A stretch of 64,000 nt of DNA from Mytilus trossulus (GCF_036588685.1 NC_086375.1:51592955-51656954); one strand, 5' to 3'. Counted from the first letter of the stretch, positions 18,619 through 30,612 are shown. The notes: generated from the letters alone by a model not told the origin. A program made the numbers and translations.

Positions 18619-21600
18619 ATGTGTAGAAGTAAAGACACATACAAGATGGAGATGGATGGCGATTCTGTTGACACAGATACTGTGCAGCTGATGGAAACTT
18701 CTATGTCAGAAGGATCGCAGAATATCCCAGATACAGATTCTGTAAGAGACATTCCTACAAATGAAAATCACACAAATAAAGTATGTGAACGCAACCATTA
18801 TCAGTGTGGATCATTCCAATGTTTTGAATGTCGAGCTATATTTAAAACATTCTTTGACCTGTTCACACACATAGTTGGATATCATCAGGCTACAAGATCT
18901 GACTTGCTTAACTACTGTAATAATTGTGGCACTGGTTTCAGGGAAGGAAAGAATTATGAAACCCACATCACCAGAAGGAGATATATTTTACCAGAAATGC
19001 CTTTTGAATGCGACAATTGTGGTATGGGGTTTACAACCAAAGTCCTAATAGACTTTCACATGGAAGGACATAGAAATCCTAATCTTATCCAATGTGGATC
19101 ATGTGATAAGACTTTTTCAGTTAATCCAGCAGAATTTGTTAAACACTATAGGCATCATTTACCGAACATTAACCAAGACAATGACAAAGAAAAACCAAAA
19201 CTTATCACCAAGGTACCTGTGTTTACTTGTAGTCTTTGTAATGAGGTATTCCTAACACCATCAGAATTATATATTCACCTTAAAACACATTCTGGATTTG
19301 AAACAAGGATTTGCCTAAATTGTGGGCTAGGATTCGATAACCATCCCTTGTATAATAAACACAAACGTAAACATAAAAGCAATCCTAATGAACTAAGTCA
19401 TAGTTGTACCATTTGCAAAGAACAGTTTCAAAATTCAACATTGTTAGAAGTCCATTTGCAGGTGCACAATGGAAGATATTTATACAACTGTCACATGTGT
19501 TCAAAGGACTTTAAGTCTGGAGTTGGCTTATATTATCATTTGAATGATCCAATAGAAAGATGCGAAATGTTAACAGATCATAAAATAAGTCCATTAAAAA
19601 CATTATTTAAAAACAAAGTCTCTAATGATAGCAATGATGGGAAATGTTCAGGATCAGTATTGTCATGTCTAGACTTTGGAGTGAACAAGGAAACAACGAA
19701 AGAGGGAATAAGTATTAACCATAAACTCTATAAATACAAAAGTGAAATATATAGATGTTTCAGTTGTCAAGAATCTTTTGGAAAGTTTGAAAAATTATAT
19801 CTTCATCTTAAAGAACACGGTTTTGGTAAAGTGGATATCTGTAGTATGTGTGGACTTGGAGTAAGTGGAACAGCAAGGTTTTATAAGCATAAATTGAGTC
19901 ATCAAACTGAGAAGTTAGAATTTTTGTATCATTGTAACGTATGCAACAGTAAATTTTTGTGTTTAGACATGCTGGACAAACACATTGGTATTACACATAA
20001 AGAAAAGGGTTTATTAAGATGTGACCAATGTAATGACAATTTTTCTTCCAAGGACTTCAAGAAACATTTGTATACAGTAGCGCACAAAAAAAATAATAAC
20101 AAACGTCGCCGTAATGCTCATGATTTTGGCGATAAAGTTAGTACACCATCTGGGTATACACCACTTGAGTGTAAACTTTGTGACCATAAATGTAGAGGAC
20201 AAATGATATTAAATATGCATATGACTGATAAGCATTTCTTAGTATGCCAACTTTGTAAGAAGAAATTTGATACACATTCTGAGATCAAGACACACCACAA
20301 AGTAGATCATGCAGAAGATTTTCCATTCAAATGTGGTGTGTGTGACAATGTTTTCTGTGACTATAAATCCATGATTCATCATATTAACATTCACAGCAAA
20401 CTTGCAGACGACACTGTTGTACATGTCTGTACCCTTTGTAGCAGGATGTTCACAGACAAACAACAATTCGAATTACATCAATCAGATCATGGCTTTAAGT
20501 ATTGTACAAACTGTAGACAAAGATTAGACTCAGGTATTGTTTTAAAAGAGCATTTGAAGACATGTCCTGGAGCAGCGAGACAGAGATACAAAACACTAAC
20601 TCAAAAAAACAAAGGTGATATTATGGATGAAAATATGATTATTGTAGAAGGATTTTTTGAAAAAGAAGAAAAGTTAGATAATGAAAGGAACAAAACTAAG
20701 GTAATTGACAAAGATATGAACTGTGATGAATCTCAGGAAAATGAAAGTGATGAGGAAGCACCCAGAGGAAGGCAGTATATTTTCAAAAGGCCTTTGAAAA
20801 AGAAAGAATCTGGAAGTGCAGATGATAGGAATTTATTTGCCATGTTTACATCAGGATCTTCTGAGATTGATACAGAAAATGGTGAAAAGGAGGAATGCAA
20901 ATCAAATCGCAGTGAATCAGAAATAAACAATAGTGAAAAACATAAACTTCAAGTAGCATCAGAGAAATCTGATTCACTAGTGTCTAAATCTGTTGATAAA
21001 AGGAAAACAAGAAGCAATTTCGTTACAAAAGATGAAAAATCTTCTGCAAGCGACATGAGTGATATGGATATTATCAGTAATCACGAAGAAAACACTGAAA
21101 TTCATAAAGAGAGCATCAAAGAAAATGATGAACTAAAGAAAACAAATAATGAAATTGTAGCTTCTGGCAGTGAGATTTTGTCTCCGGTGGATACGAATAA
21201 TAAAAGGCAAACAGCATCATGTAGTCGTGTAATTCTGCCTGTTATAAAAGATGGGAAAATAGAATCATTTCTCAGATTTGACCCAATGAAAAAAAGTCAT
21301 GACATTTCCGATAAGTTATCTTTTTCCAATGTTCCTATCTCAGTTAAAGTGGACCAACCTAGATTGCCAGCAGCTCTTGGTCATGGCACACACACACATT
21401 TAATAGGACAAAAATTATCTACACAAATACAAACTCCTTGTAAAACTTTGGACGCACAGACTTTAATCCAAAGTGCAGGAGTCTTTAATAAGAGTAGTTT
21501 GTCAAGTTTAACAGCTAACAGTAAATTGTCAGAGTTGAAGAGTCCAATTTTACTCCCGATAATGAATCAAGGAAACATTCAGTCTGTCCTCAGTTACTGT

Positions 21601-24600
21601 CCATTTAAGACTGGAATCATTGATATGGAGACTGAAGCAACAACATCTTCATTATCAACTAACTGCACTGAACAATCAAAAATGTCAACAAATCCTATTA
21701 CATCTACAAGTTCAACTATCTTTACAAACCAAACAACAGCAGCATCTCGGTCTGCATTTGTAATAACTGACCAGTTGACAAAGCCAATAAAGTCTGTTTT
21801 CTCAGCAACTGAAGTGGTTGGTACTAACCAACAATCAGAGTCTGCTGAATCTGCAGATAGAATAACAGGATTCATAAAGACAAAAGGAGGGGATAAATCT
21901 GAAAAATCATCCAATCAAAATAAAGATCAAGATGGGTTTCAATGTAACGATGAAATGAAAGAATTAAATAGAAATCCTGCAATTGAGTCTGACAAAAATA
22001 TTTTAGAAACAAACACCACATCAGAAAATACAAGTGAAAGCAGCTTTCTCTCTAAATTATCTGAAAAGTCAGACACTGAAAGCATTGAGCTTGATTTAGA
22101 TAATGATTTGGAATCATCTGATGGAAAACAACAATGTAGAAGTCTACGAACTCGTAAACAAAATAAAAAATATACAACCGGTTTTGTCACTGGAGAAAAA
22201 AAGAAGATTATATATAACACTGTAAAATTTAATTGGAATTCAAACCTTGATAGTCTGAGAAAGAAAGAAATACACAGAAGCAATCTGGAAGATTCGGTAG
22301 AGAATTGCAGTAGCACATATACTGAATCAATTGTTGAAAAAGAATCAGAATCCATCAATCCAGATACAACCAGTAATGGTAATCACGCTGACAATGAATT
22401 AGATATAACCATGATTACTCAATCTGATGTAGACACAACACATTCTGGTACAATCAAGAAAAATAAACAGGCTTGTTCATTGTCATATACTAAAACCAAA
22501 TACAAGAAGAAAAATGGGAAACCTCATAGTAAAAAGGAAAGACGTTTATTACGTCATAAAGGCGAATTTACAATTGCTCGCATGAATAAACCGAAACTTG
22601 ATTCTGCAAATGCAACTAAAAAGGACTTAGAAACTGACCAACCATTGTTTGTTTGTGGTCATTGTAATATTGGCTTTGAGAATTACCGCTATCTTATAGT
22701 CCACTTACCTTGTAAACATTCTGGCCAAGAAGTCTTTGTTTGTTTTCAGTGTGGCTATGGCTACATATATAATACACAAACTTCCAAAGAAGAAATAAAC
22801 CGTCACAAGGAAGCACACAAAATGGAAGACCAGGAAGTGTTGCCTTTCATTTGTACAGCATACAAATGTAGTCCTAATGCATTCAAAAGTAAGAAGTTGA
22901 AGGAAATACATAAACAGATAAGCCATGACAAGAAAAGCAAGGGATACTTGAATTGTGATATATGTCATAAATGCAAAATTAAAAGTTCAATCCCAAAATT
23001 CATTAAGCATTATAAAAGATGCCTCAAAATGAAATTTATTGACAGTCAAAACATAAAGGACAAAAGTGAGGTTAACAAGAAAGAGCTTTATAGTGAAGAA
23101 AAGTCAGTTGATGACATTCTTGCCAAGCAGGGAAATGACCTTGACAAACAGCCAGTAAAGGAGGGACATTTTCTAGAAGAATTGTTAGCTAATAATGAAG
23201 GCACACAGTTACCAGATTTTGATGAACAATCCATTGATAGTGTAGGTGTAAAACAGGGGGTTAACCTTCAAGAAGAGCAGTCCTCAATTATAAATAGACG
23301 GAAAAGCTCAAGAAATAAGAAATTAAATGCAAAATTTGTAGAAAGACCGTCTATTCAGTCAGAGAAATCTAAGAACAACATCGATAAGAATGTTAGACTA
23401 TCAAAGGGTAGCTGTCGTAGTAGCAAGCCAAAAAATGGTGAAAATACAGATGCCTTGAAACCAGATTTCAAAGAGATTTTTAGTACTGCTGATTTTTACT
23501 CATTTGGAATGGCTGTTGATGAATCTGATGTAGGTGATAAAGATGGTATCTATTGCTGTGACCTTTGTTCTGCAAGGTTTAACAATTATAGTGATCTGTA
23601 TTTTCATTTGCATGAGCACAAATTATCAGATGTAAAATATGTATTGCCAGTTATCTGTCTTGGTTGTGGTAGAGGAACACAGCTGTCGAAATATTATAAA
23701 GGCAGATTAAGTTCACCATGGTACGAATCTCACAAGAAGCATGAACATCTGCAGTTATTATACACATGTCAGATCTGTAATGAAAAATTTAATCGCCAAG
23801 AATTTTTAGATTTGCATATGAGGACGCACTTTGGTCAGGAACTTCTTGTATGTACCTGTGGGAAAGATTTTCCTAATGGAGGCAGTTTTGTCATACACAT
23901 TAAAAGTAAAATATGTGTAATACCAAATAACACAGGAGTGAACTTGTCTGATACTATGGCAAAAGAGACAAATGAGAAAGAAAATGATTCCTCAAACACT
24001 CAACCCTTCACACTTTCTACTGAACTACCTTTACTAAATGCAAGAGAAAGTAGTGATGCGTATATCGATGAAAAGAAGAACAAAGCAAAAGATGAATCAT
24101 TAGCTTCCGATAAAGAAGCAATAGATGTCAGTCATGTAAATGATGAAAATAAACGTCAGATCAGCAAAAAACATAAACAATTATCTAAAGAGGAAAGGAA
24201 AAAATGTTTGGTATTGAAAAGGGAAATGCAGAAGAAACGATTTAAGCTACTACAAAAAAGATTTGTAGATGCCCGCAAAAAACATAAAAAAGCAATTAAA
24301 GAATCAACCGGTGTCCATTGTAAAGTTTGTAACCATTTCTTCAAATTTGATCAGAGTTCTTATTGGGCTGGTTATATGTGTGAACACAGCAGATCATTTA
24401 CATATACAAATGCTGCAGTGTGTCAGCAATGTGGCAAAATTTTCAAACAGAAACATTGTCTAAAAGTGCATATTAAGCGAATGCATTCAGAAAGATTACG
24501 TAAATGTTATATCTGTAATACACCATTTTCCATTGAAAGAGCATTGCATCAACACCTGTTGAAAATACATAACATCCGTCACACAAATGATATGACAAAT

Positions 24601-27327
24601 ACATCTTTAATGGATGATCATAATTACTCAAAAGTAGAGAAAAATGTTCAAAAAGCTCCGCAGAACATAAAATATATTGATGTGACATCTACTGATATTG
24701 TTGAAGGTTCAAAGGCAGAGGATTATATTATGAAAATGGGAGACAAAAGATGTGCATGCAAACTGTGTGGCAAGGTTATAAATCGGTTAAAGGATTGTAG
24801 AAAACATGTCAATAGACATCTTACTGAAAAAAATATTACATGTCCCATATGTTTTAGAACCTTTGCATTTCAAAAAGATTTAGACTTTCATAAAAAGGAT
24901 ACACACGATTCTGCAAAGAGGACATGCGAGTTTTGTGGTAAGGTATTAACAAGGCGGGGATATCAAATGCACATTGAAAGATTACATAAAGATGTGTACG
25001 TACGTGAAAAAAAGATAAAATGTGCAATATGTCAGATGTCTTTTGCATACTTTAAAGACATGGTGCACCACAGGAAAGTTTATCATGGGAACAAATATAA
25101 ATGTAATATCTGTGGTCAGACATTCTCAGAGTCAAGAAGTCACAGAAGACACAAAGAGAAGAAACATGGAATAATTGTTCCACTAGATACAAGGTATATT
25201 GCAAGAAAAAGTAAAAATTCTGAATTGTCACACACAAATATAGAGGAAATAAATAGATCAAAGATTATAGATTCAAAACATATGAGAGGGAATCGGTCAA
25301 AAAAACAAATTAAGGAAACTTTGGATGCTGTCAGCTTTTTACAAAGTTTAATGAATTCTTCACCAGTGAAAGAACCTATAATTGAACCATCTGCAAAAAA
25401 AGCATCTTTATCTTGCAAAGATACAATAACACAGTTGTCTAGGAGAATTCAGTCAAAAAGTGCAGGACAAGGTCAAATATCGGCAGTTCAAATGATGAAA
25501 AATGTCCATTCTCAAAACAAATCCTTAGAACATAATCAAACATTATCATATGTCAACCCACCACAGTCTTCTCATTCTAACATCAACTCGGTCAAAACCT
25601 GTACAGTTACAAGTGATATGAATACAAATATTCCACCTACAAAATCAAAGCATGTTCAAAGATATGATCATGAAACAGATGAAGTACGTTTATCAAGTCG
25701 TAGAGACGGTGGTGCTATCCTACAAGAGTTAAATGGAGATGAAGACAGAATGACTGTTACTGGAGAGAATACAATCATTACAAACAGCTCCGTCAAAGCC
25801 AATGAAGTAACTTCAGATGAATTTTTTATCTGTGATTTATGTGGGGCTATATTGCCTGATAAAACCAATCTGAATGCACATCATAAAAGAATCCATCAAA
25901 AAGACACGAGGCAGTATCGTTGTAATTTCTGTGGTGTCATCGTAGAGAACATAGACAAAGCATATAATCATAAAAGAAAATTTCACAAGACAATAAAATA
26001 TGTTTCATTTTGCTTTACACCAGTTATAGATTCAACAAAACAGGCAATTAAATCTGAAACTGACGTAATGCCAGACATACATCATTCCATGGAGGTGAAT
26101 AATACCAGGAAAAGAAAGCAAACACCTACTGTAGATGGCGCAAGTAAATTTATCAAAATGGCAAACCCATTGGTTATGGAGGTTGAGCAGGATGGTGATC
26201 AAGAAAATCTATTGGGTATAGATAACCAGATGGATGATCATCATGAAAACCCATTGATTATGGAGGTTGAGCAGGATGGTCATCATGAAAAGCCATTGGA
26301 CCAGGAGGATGAGCAGTATGATCATCAAGAACATAATGATATTGAGGACGATGAACCCGAATTTGATGATGATGATAATTATGAAGAAAATGAAATAGAT
26401 AATGATATTATAAACGATTCAAAAGAGAATACTGTTGATAAGGTAACTGCTTTAAGCACCATGGAAATATCTGATTGGGTACAATCACTCAAGGATGGTC
26501 AGCTGACTAATACTGTACCCAATGTTTTGATTGAAGAGATAATTGTTCATGATCATGATTATACTGAGAGAAAAATAAAGGATGAAATGCAGGAAAATCA
26601 GTTCATATATACTGCAACAAGATTAGATCATCTTGAGGATATAGAAGGGAAAAGTCTTCAGAAAACTGTAAAAAAGGAAAGTAGCATCTCTGATACTGAG
26701 AAAAGTGTGCCCAATTTTAAATACGATATAAAATTCCATATGATGGACAGTGAAACTCCATACAAAGAAAGTAAATCCCAAAATGACAATGAAGACAAAA
26801 TTCAAAATAACAGACTGAACCTAGATAAAAGTAACAGAATAGATACAGTTCAAAGTAATAGAATAGATCCTGTTGATATCAAAAGAGAAGTTGATGAAAT
26901 AAATGTTGGTCAAACTCCTAGTAAAATAGATAAATGTATCAGAAAGAAGATAGTATCCAAGCCAGTGATTATACTAGACAAGAAAAATTCAATTGTAACA
27001 GATGGAGTGATAGAAGGGATTTCTAGGAACAATGAAAATCAACAAGAGGAATGTTACTTTAAGTTTGGGAAAAATAAACTCATAACACAAACAGTGATTG
27101 ACACAGAAAATAATGAAAACAAAAACATTAACCGTGTTGTAAATGTTCCAGAGAAACTAACTAAGCCATATGCAGCCAATATCAGAATTCCTGATTATTA
27201 TGGACCAATATATAATACTGTTGTAAACTTACCTGAGGGTATTGATGATGTTAATTTACGTGTTGTCAATATGGACAAAGATGATCAAGATGTTTATCTT
27301 TTCTTTACAGTCTCAGGAGAAAAATAG
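18619..27327 (+). CDS. Giant poly-C2H2 zinc-finger protein (~2,900 residues)
   Basis: Probable nuclear, nucleic-acid-binding protein. The first in-frame ATG after the acceptor at 18585 is 18619 (2,902 residues); the second, 18646 (MEMDGDS), is the alternative. About 33 C-x2-C...H-x3-5-H fingers lie in five groups: residues ~65-640 (about 16, the last C2HC), ~1345-1470, ~1645-1765, ~1900-2185 (seven or more in close succession) and ~2405-2460 (two). Some are degenerate, lacking the last His. TGEKP linkers are absent, so it is not a KRAB-type tandem array. Between groups lie long Ser/Lys/Glu-rich, probably disordered stretches. Residues ~2515-2600 are acidic, with a short repeat around MEVEQDG. 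No PRDM, BTB, KRAB or SCAN domain is seen. The whole coding region is one 8.7-kb exon, probably after an untranslated exon. I do not recognise an orthologue. Coding is certain; function is inferred from the fingers. Confidence 0.9.
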   Translation: MCRSKDTYKMEMDGDSVDTDTVQLMETSMSEGSQNIPDTDSVRDIPTNENHTNKVCERNHYQCGSFQCFECRAIFKTFFDLFTHIVGYHQATRSDLLNYCNNCGTGFREGKNYETHITRRRYILPEMPFECDNCGMGFTTKVLIDFHMEGHRNPNLIQCGSCDKTFSVNPAEFVKHYRHHLPNINQDNDKEKPKLITKVPVFTCSLCNEVFLTPSELYIHLKTHSGFETRICLNCGLGFDNHPLYNKHKRKHKSNPNELSHSCTICKEQFQNSTLLEVHLQVHNGRYLYNCHMCSKDFKSGVGLYYHLNDPIERCEMLTDHKISPLKTLFKNKVSNDSNDGKCSGSVLSCLDFGVNKETTKEGISINHKLYKYKSEIYRCFSCQESFGKFEKLYLHLKEHGFGKVDICSMCGLGVSGTARFYKHKLSHQTEKLEFLYHCNVCNSKFLCLDMLDKHIGITHKEKGLLRCDQCNDNFSSKDFKKHLYTVAHKKNNNKRRRNAHDFGDKVSTPSGYTPLECKLCDHKCRGQMILNMHMTDKHFLVCQLCKKKFDTHSEIKTHHKVDHAEDFPFKCGVCDNVFCDYKSMIHHINIHSKLADDTVVHVCTLCSRMFTDKQQFELHQSDHGFKYCTNCRQRLDSGIVLKEHLKTCPGAARQRYKTLTQKNKGDIMDENMIIVEGFFEKEEKLDNERNKTKVIDKDMNCDESQENESDEEAPRGRQYIFKRPLKKKESGSADDRNLFAMFTSGSSEIDTENGEKEECKSNRSESEINNSEKHKLQVASEKSDSLVSKSVDKRKTRSNFVTKDEKSSASDMSDMDIISNHEENTEIHKESIKENDELKKTNNEIVASGSEILSPVDTNNKRQTASCSRVILPVIKDGKIESFLRFDPMKKSHDISDKLSFSNVPISVKVDQPRLPAALGHGTHTHLIGQKLSTQIQTPCKTLDAQTLIQSAGVFNKSSLSSLTANSKLSELKSPILLPIMNQGNIQSVLSYCPFKTGIIDMETEATTSSLSTNCTEQSKMSTNPITSTSSTIFTNQTTAASRSAFVITDQLTKPIKSVFSATEVVGTNQQSESAESADRITGFIKTKGGDKSEKSSNQNKDQDGFQCNDEMKELNRNPAIESDKNILETNTTSENTSESSFLSKLSEKSDTESIELDLDNDLESSDGKQQCRSLRTRKQNKKYTTGFVTGEKKKIIYNTVKFNWNSNLDSLRKKEIHRSNLEDSVENCSSTYTESIVEKESESINPDTTSNGNHADNELDITMITQSDVDTTHSGTIKKNKQACSLSYTKTKYKKKNGKPHSKKERRLLRHKGEFTIARMNKPKLDSANATKKDLETDQPLFVCGHCNIGFENYRYLIVHLPCKHSGQEVFVCFQCGYGYIYNTQTSKEEINRHKEAHKMEDQEVLPFICTAYKCSPNAFKSKKLKEIHKQISHDKKSKGYLNCDICHKCKIKSSIPKFIKHYKRCLKMKFIDSQNIKDKSEVNKKELYSEEKSVDDILAKQGNDLDKQPVKEGHFLEELLANNEGTQLPDFDEQSIDSVGVKQGVNLQEEQSSIINRRKSSRNKKLNAKFVERPSIQSEKSKNNIDKNVRLSKGSCRSSKPKNGENTDALKPDFKEIFSTADFYSFGMAVDESDVGDKDGIYCCDLCSARFNNYSDLYFHLHEHKLSDVKYVLPVICLGCGRGTQLSKYYKGRLSSPWYESHKKHEHLQLLYTCQICNEKFNRQEFLDLHMRTHFGQELLVCTCGKDFPNGGSFVIHIKSKICVIPNNTGVNLSDTMAKETNEKENDSSNTQPFTLSTELPLLNARESSDAYIDEKKNKAKDESLASDKEAIDVSHVNDENKRQISKKHKQLSKEERKKCLVLKREMQKKRFKLLQKRFVDARKKHKKAIKESTGVHCKVCNHFFKFDQSSYWAGYMCEHSRSFTYTNAAVCQQCGKIFKQKHCLKVHIKRMHSERLRKCYICNTPFSIERALHQHLLKIHNIRHTNDMTNTSLMDDHNYSKVEKNVQKAPQNIKYIDVTSTDIVEGSKAEDYIMKMGDKRCACKLCGKVINRLKDCRKHVNRHLTEKNITCPICFRTFAFQKDLDFHKKDTHDSAKRTCEFCGKVLTRRGYQMHIERLHKDVYVREKKIKCAICQMSFAYFKDMVHHRKVYHGNKYKCNICGQTFSESRSHRRHKEKKHGIIVPLDTRYIARKSKNSELSHTNIEEINRSKIIDSKHMRGNRSKKQIKETLDAVSFLQSLMNSSPVKEPIIEPSAKKASLSCKDTITQLSRRIQSKSAGQGQISAVQMMKNVHSQNKSLEHNQTLSYVNPPQSSHSNINSVKTCTVTSDMNTNIPPTKSKHVQRYDHETDEVRLSSRRDGGAILQELNGDEDRMTVTGENTIITNSSVKANEVTSDEFFICDLCGAILPDKTNLNAHHKRIHQKDTRQYRCNFCGVIVENIDKAYNHKRKFHKTIKYVSFCFTPVIDSTKQAIKSETDVMPDIHHSMEVNNTRKRKQTPTVDGASKFIKMANPLVMEVEQDGDQENLLGIDNQMDDHHENPLIMEVEQDGHHEKPLDQEDEQYDHQEHNDIEDDEPEFDDDDNYEENEIDNDIINDSKENTVDKVTALSTMEISDWVQSLKDGQLTNTVPNVLIEEIIVHDHDYTERKIKDEMQENQFIYTATRLDHLEDIEGKSLQKTVKKESSISDTEKSVPNFKYDIKFHMMDSETPYKESKSQNDNEDKIQNNRLNLDKSNRIDTVQSNRIDPVDIKREVDEINVGQTPSKIDKCIRKKIVSKPVIILDKKNSIVTDGVIEGISRNNENQQEECYFKFGKNKLITQTVIDTENNENKNINRVVNVPEKLTKPYAANIRIPDYYGPIYNTVVNLPEGIDDVNLRVVNMDKDDQDVYLFFTVSGEK

Positions 27328-27700
27328 GTGCTATATTGTATAGGAATTCTTTCCAGCAAGGGAGACAATTTGAATCAAAGGGGAGATAATTTAAAAGCAG
27401 TCAGCATTTTCATACTTGTCTTTGTTTGTAAGATAGTCATAATGACAGCTTATTTAAAAGTAATAACATGCTTTGTGGTAGTGGAATTCTAAAATTTGTA
27501 AATTTATGGCCTTTATTTTAATGATTGTACATGCTCAAGTCATTTATGAGTACATTTTATATAATCCATATGTTCTTTTATACAAATCAATGGGAGGAAA
27601 AGCTGACTAAGTTATTAAGTTATTATGCAGGACTTTTATAAGTTTTAATCACAATTGAACTCAAATTTGATTATTTTATCAATAAAATATATTTTGAAAA
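27328..27700 (+). other. 3'UTR of the zinc-finger gene with poly(A) signal
   Basis: AATAAA at 27681-27686, about 355 nt after the stop, is the first canonical poly(A) signal. Later AATAAA motifs (for example near 29811) could serve longer forms. Confidence 0.5.
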
Positions 27701-27800
27701 GCACCTTTTATTTAAGAAAAGGAACACTGGTTTTGAAAACATGTTTAAAAAATTACTAACTAGTTCTCTTTTGATAATTTGTAAAAAAAAATCAAACACC

Positions 27801-27955
27801 CGAATCGGAGTACAGATCAAGTACATAGAACTTATTCATTTACTGCATATATATTGTATCTATTCTCAAACATTCTGAATCTGAGTACAAATTAAGTACG
27901 TAGAACTTATACATTTACTGCATATATTATATATCTTTTCTGAACTATAACTTAA
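27801..27955. repeat. 75-bp tandem duplication
   Basis: GAGTACAGATCAAGTACATA (27808) and GAGTACAAATTAAGTACGTA (27883) start two copies sharing GAACTTAT.CATTTACTGC. Confidence 0.75.
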
Positions 27956-27959
27956 TGGC

Positions 27960-30250
27960 TTATTTCAAGGAGTATATGTATCATCACGCACATGTATATA
28001 TGCATTTGCATTACAACCTAAATAAGTGATTTTCAAAATGAATGGATACCACATACTAAATGCTGTCTTTAATCAGTTTTATATTTTTCATTTTTCATCT
28101 CATTATTGAAAGCATTTGAAATTTACAAAAGGTCTTGATTTCCTTTCTTTCATTGATAATATTCAACGTATAACAGTATGGTTTATATTCAATTTGAAAA
28201 CCTGCATTAGGATGGTACATTAGGCATAAAGTGTAATTTTGGTCAGTGCCAAAAAGATGAATAGGATGTTCAACTTGAAAAAACTATCTTGGAGGGTCTG
28301 GATGGCCTACAATTCTCATATTTCTGTATTCTTTATTTTTTTCTGCTTGATCAAATTGCAATTCTTTGTTGGCAAATGAGTGTCATCTCTCTGGAGTTGT
28401 TATGCAATTAAAATTAAATCATTCAGACACTTTGCTTGATATACAGCATACAAGTTAGTGAGATTTGAGTATACTGTAAACAACTTATTTTAGTACTTTT
28501 TTTCATGTTTCCCCCTTCCTTGTCCGCTTGGCAACATTAAAAAAAGTCCATGATTTAAAAATTTTCTTGATGTAGTTGAATAAGAAAAGACCCCATTTTA
28601 ACATATTTGCAACAATTATTGAATGCCATGGGTTATTTTTTACTCCTGAAATTGTGAGAGAAAAAAATTGCTTGAAAAAAGGTTGATTTAGTGGATGAAT
28701 GCTTCTATTCAGATGCAGTATTATCACAAATTAAACTGTGTGCACATTTGTGTTGAATGCTTGATAACATATTTTGGTTTGACTGAGAGCTTATCAGTTT
28801 TTGAATTAAACTTATACATTTGTAGAAGATTTCAAGATGGTTTTTTTTTAATTATTATTTTTTCAAAAGTGAATTTGACAAAATGATTACCGTAGATTTT
28901 ATTTATCTGATTTGTTTGCAATAACATTTTAAAAAGCTCTTATATATAATCTAAAAAAGAAAATTTATGCAGCAAAATAAATGAATTTAATAGTTAAACT
29001 TGTTCAAACATATAATAAAATTTTGAATAATGATTATGTCCTTGTTGAATCAATTATAAAGTTCATTTTTTTAGATCAAGCTTTTAATAAGTCCAATATT
29101 CAACTTAAAGCTTTTAAAATATGTTATATCAATTTGCTATTCTAAATAAAAGAAAATTAGTTCTTGTCATAATGAATTCATAAAATGGAAGAATTGTATT
29201 TTTACTGTCCAACATACATTACATGTATTTATTGTACAATTGTAACTGAAATCATTTATTATAGTTTTTGATAATGATTTATATACAGGAAGAAATGCAA
29301 TTATTTTTTTTTTTTGCGGCATTCTCTTTTGCTTATTGTTGATTATAAATATACCCCCTTTTTTGCAGTTGCCTTGAAAGCAAATAATGTTAACACTTTA
29401 GTCATGAGTTATGATACATGTAATATGCGTTTACAAATTTAATGGATGGGAATGTAAATGATTTATAACTTATTTTTTCTTTGTTTAACTGTTGGTAAAT
29501 TGTTTTATGATTTATTATACTATATAGACCAAGCATTTAGTTTGTTGTTTTTGGAGTAAAGGTTGCGTTAAAAAAATAATATTGTATCTTGCTAAGCCTA
29601 TATTCAACTCTTCTTAAATTTTAAGACTACAAACATCCCAGTACAGTAAGGGAACTATCATTGAGTCTGTTATGCCGGTGTCAAACAGTTTATCAATAAT
29701 ATATCATCAGACTTTCAAGCTACAAAATAAAAACAACAACAACAATATTTTATTTAAAGAGGGTTACACAGTTAGTTTTTGATTTATATTTGTATAATCA
29801 TTATTTTCAATAAAATGTTTTCATTGAAATGAGACGCAAATTGCATAAAGTAGTACAATCTGTTCTGTCTACAATTATGGACAAAGGAAGATAACTCCAA
29901 CTTAAAAAATATTGCATCAATTTGTTCTTCTGGTCTGGTCTAATTCTCAGATATGCAGTTTACAGTACTACGATAAGATAACTTAGTATATACATTATTT
30001 TATTCCTAAAACCAATACATATACAGATAGTGCAATACAATGCAAGGAATGAAAACATGTGACTAGTCATTTATTTAAAATTTATGTTAAAAGTGAAAAG
30101 TACATTCCTTAACTTAAAAAATGATCTAAATTTTTTCAATGTATTTGATTTCTGAGATGTCAGATATGAAGCATTCTACAGTTTTCAATACTAGTTAGAA
30201 AATGGACATAGTACAGTTGAACTGCTTTCATGAAAAATATGTTTGAATAA
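27960..30250. other. AT-rich intergenic sequence or extended 3'UTR
   Basis: No frame above 75 codons, no RNA gene and no splice structure. Many poly-A/T runs. GGACAAAGGAAGATAACTCC at 29880 is a lone copy of a motif found in the 81-bp array. Confidence 0.4.
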
Positions 30251-30254
30251 AATA

Positions 30255-30612
30255 TCTGGTCAAGATATAGATTAGAAGATGGTACCATTGAGACAACTCT
30301 TCATCCAAGTCACAATGTGTAACAGTAAACCATTAGAGAACAAAGGATGGCCTTCAACACATTGGCTTACATCAACAAGCAAGCTATAAAGGGCCCCAAA
30401 AATGACTTGTGTCAAACAGGAAAACCAACAGTCTAATCTATATAAAAAATGAAAAACACTAATGAACCACATCAAAAAACGACAATCATCTAACATAAAT
30501 GTAATAAAAAAGGATTCAGCAACAATCAAAGTGGTATTTACAAAAAGACCTATAACACATAATATAAGGGGAATATTTTCATTATATGCCCCTGTGCACT
30601 TTGCCTCCATAC
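30255..30612 (-). repeat. Dispersed mussel repeat (family 2A), inverted
   Basis: The minus strand carries GCAAAGTGCACAGGGG..., then GGGCCCTTTATAGCTTGCTTG, GTTTACTGTTACACATTG and GAGTTGTCTCAATGGTACC. The same order (GCCC..TATAGCTTG, CCGTA.TTGACC, GTTTA, GGATGGAGAGTTGTCTCATT, CCACATCTTCCTATATCTAT) recurs at 31690-31855, 39925-40088, 41880-42008 and 43490-43690. The 112-codon frame here is repeat-derived. Confidence 0.75.

Noticed and set aside
20014..26805. Numerous minus-strand frames opposite the zinc-finger exon
   Set aside because: Shadow frames of a long AT-rich, Lys/Ser-rich coding exon; no independent starts or splice sites.
30272..30610. 112-codon minus frame resembling a membrane protein
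   Set aside because: It coincides with a copy of dispersed repeat family 2A.
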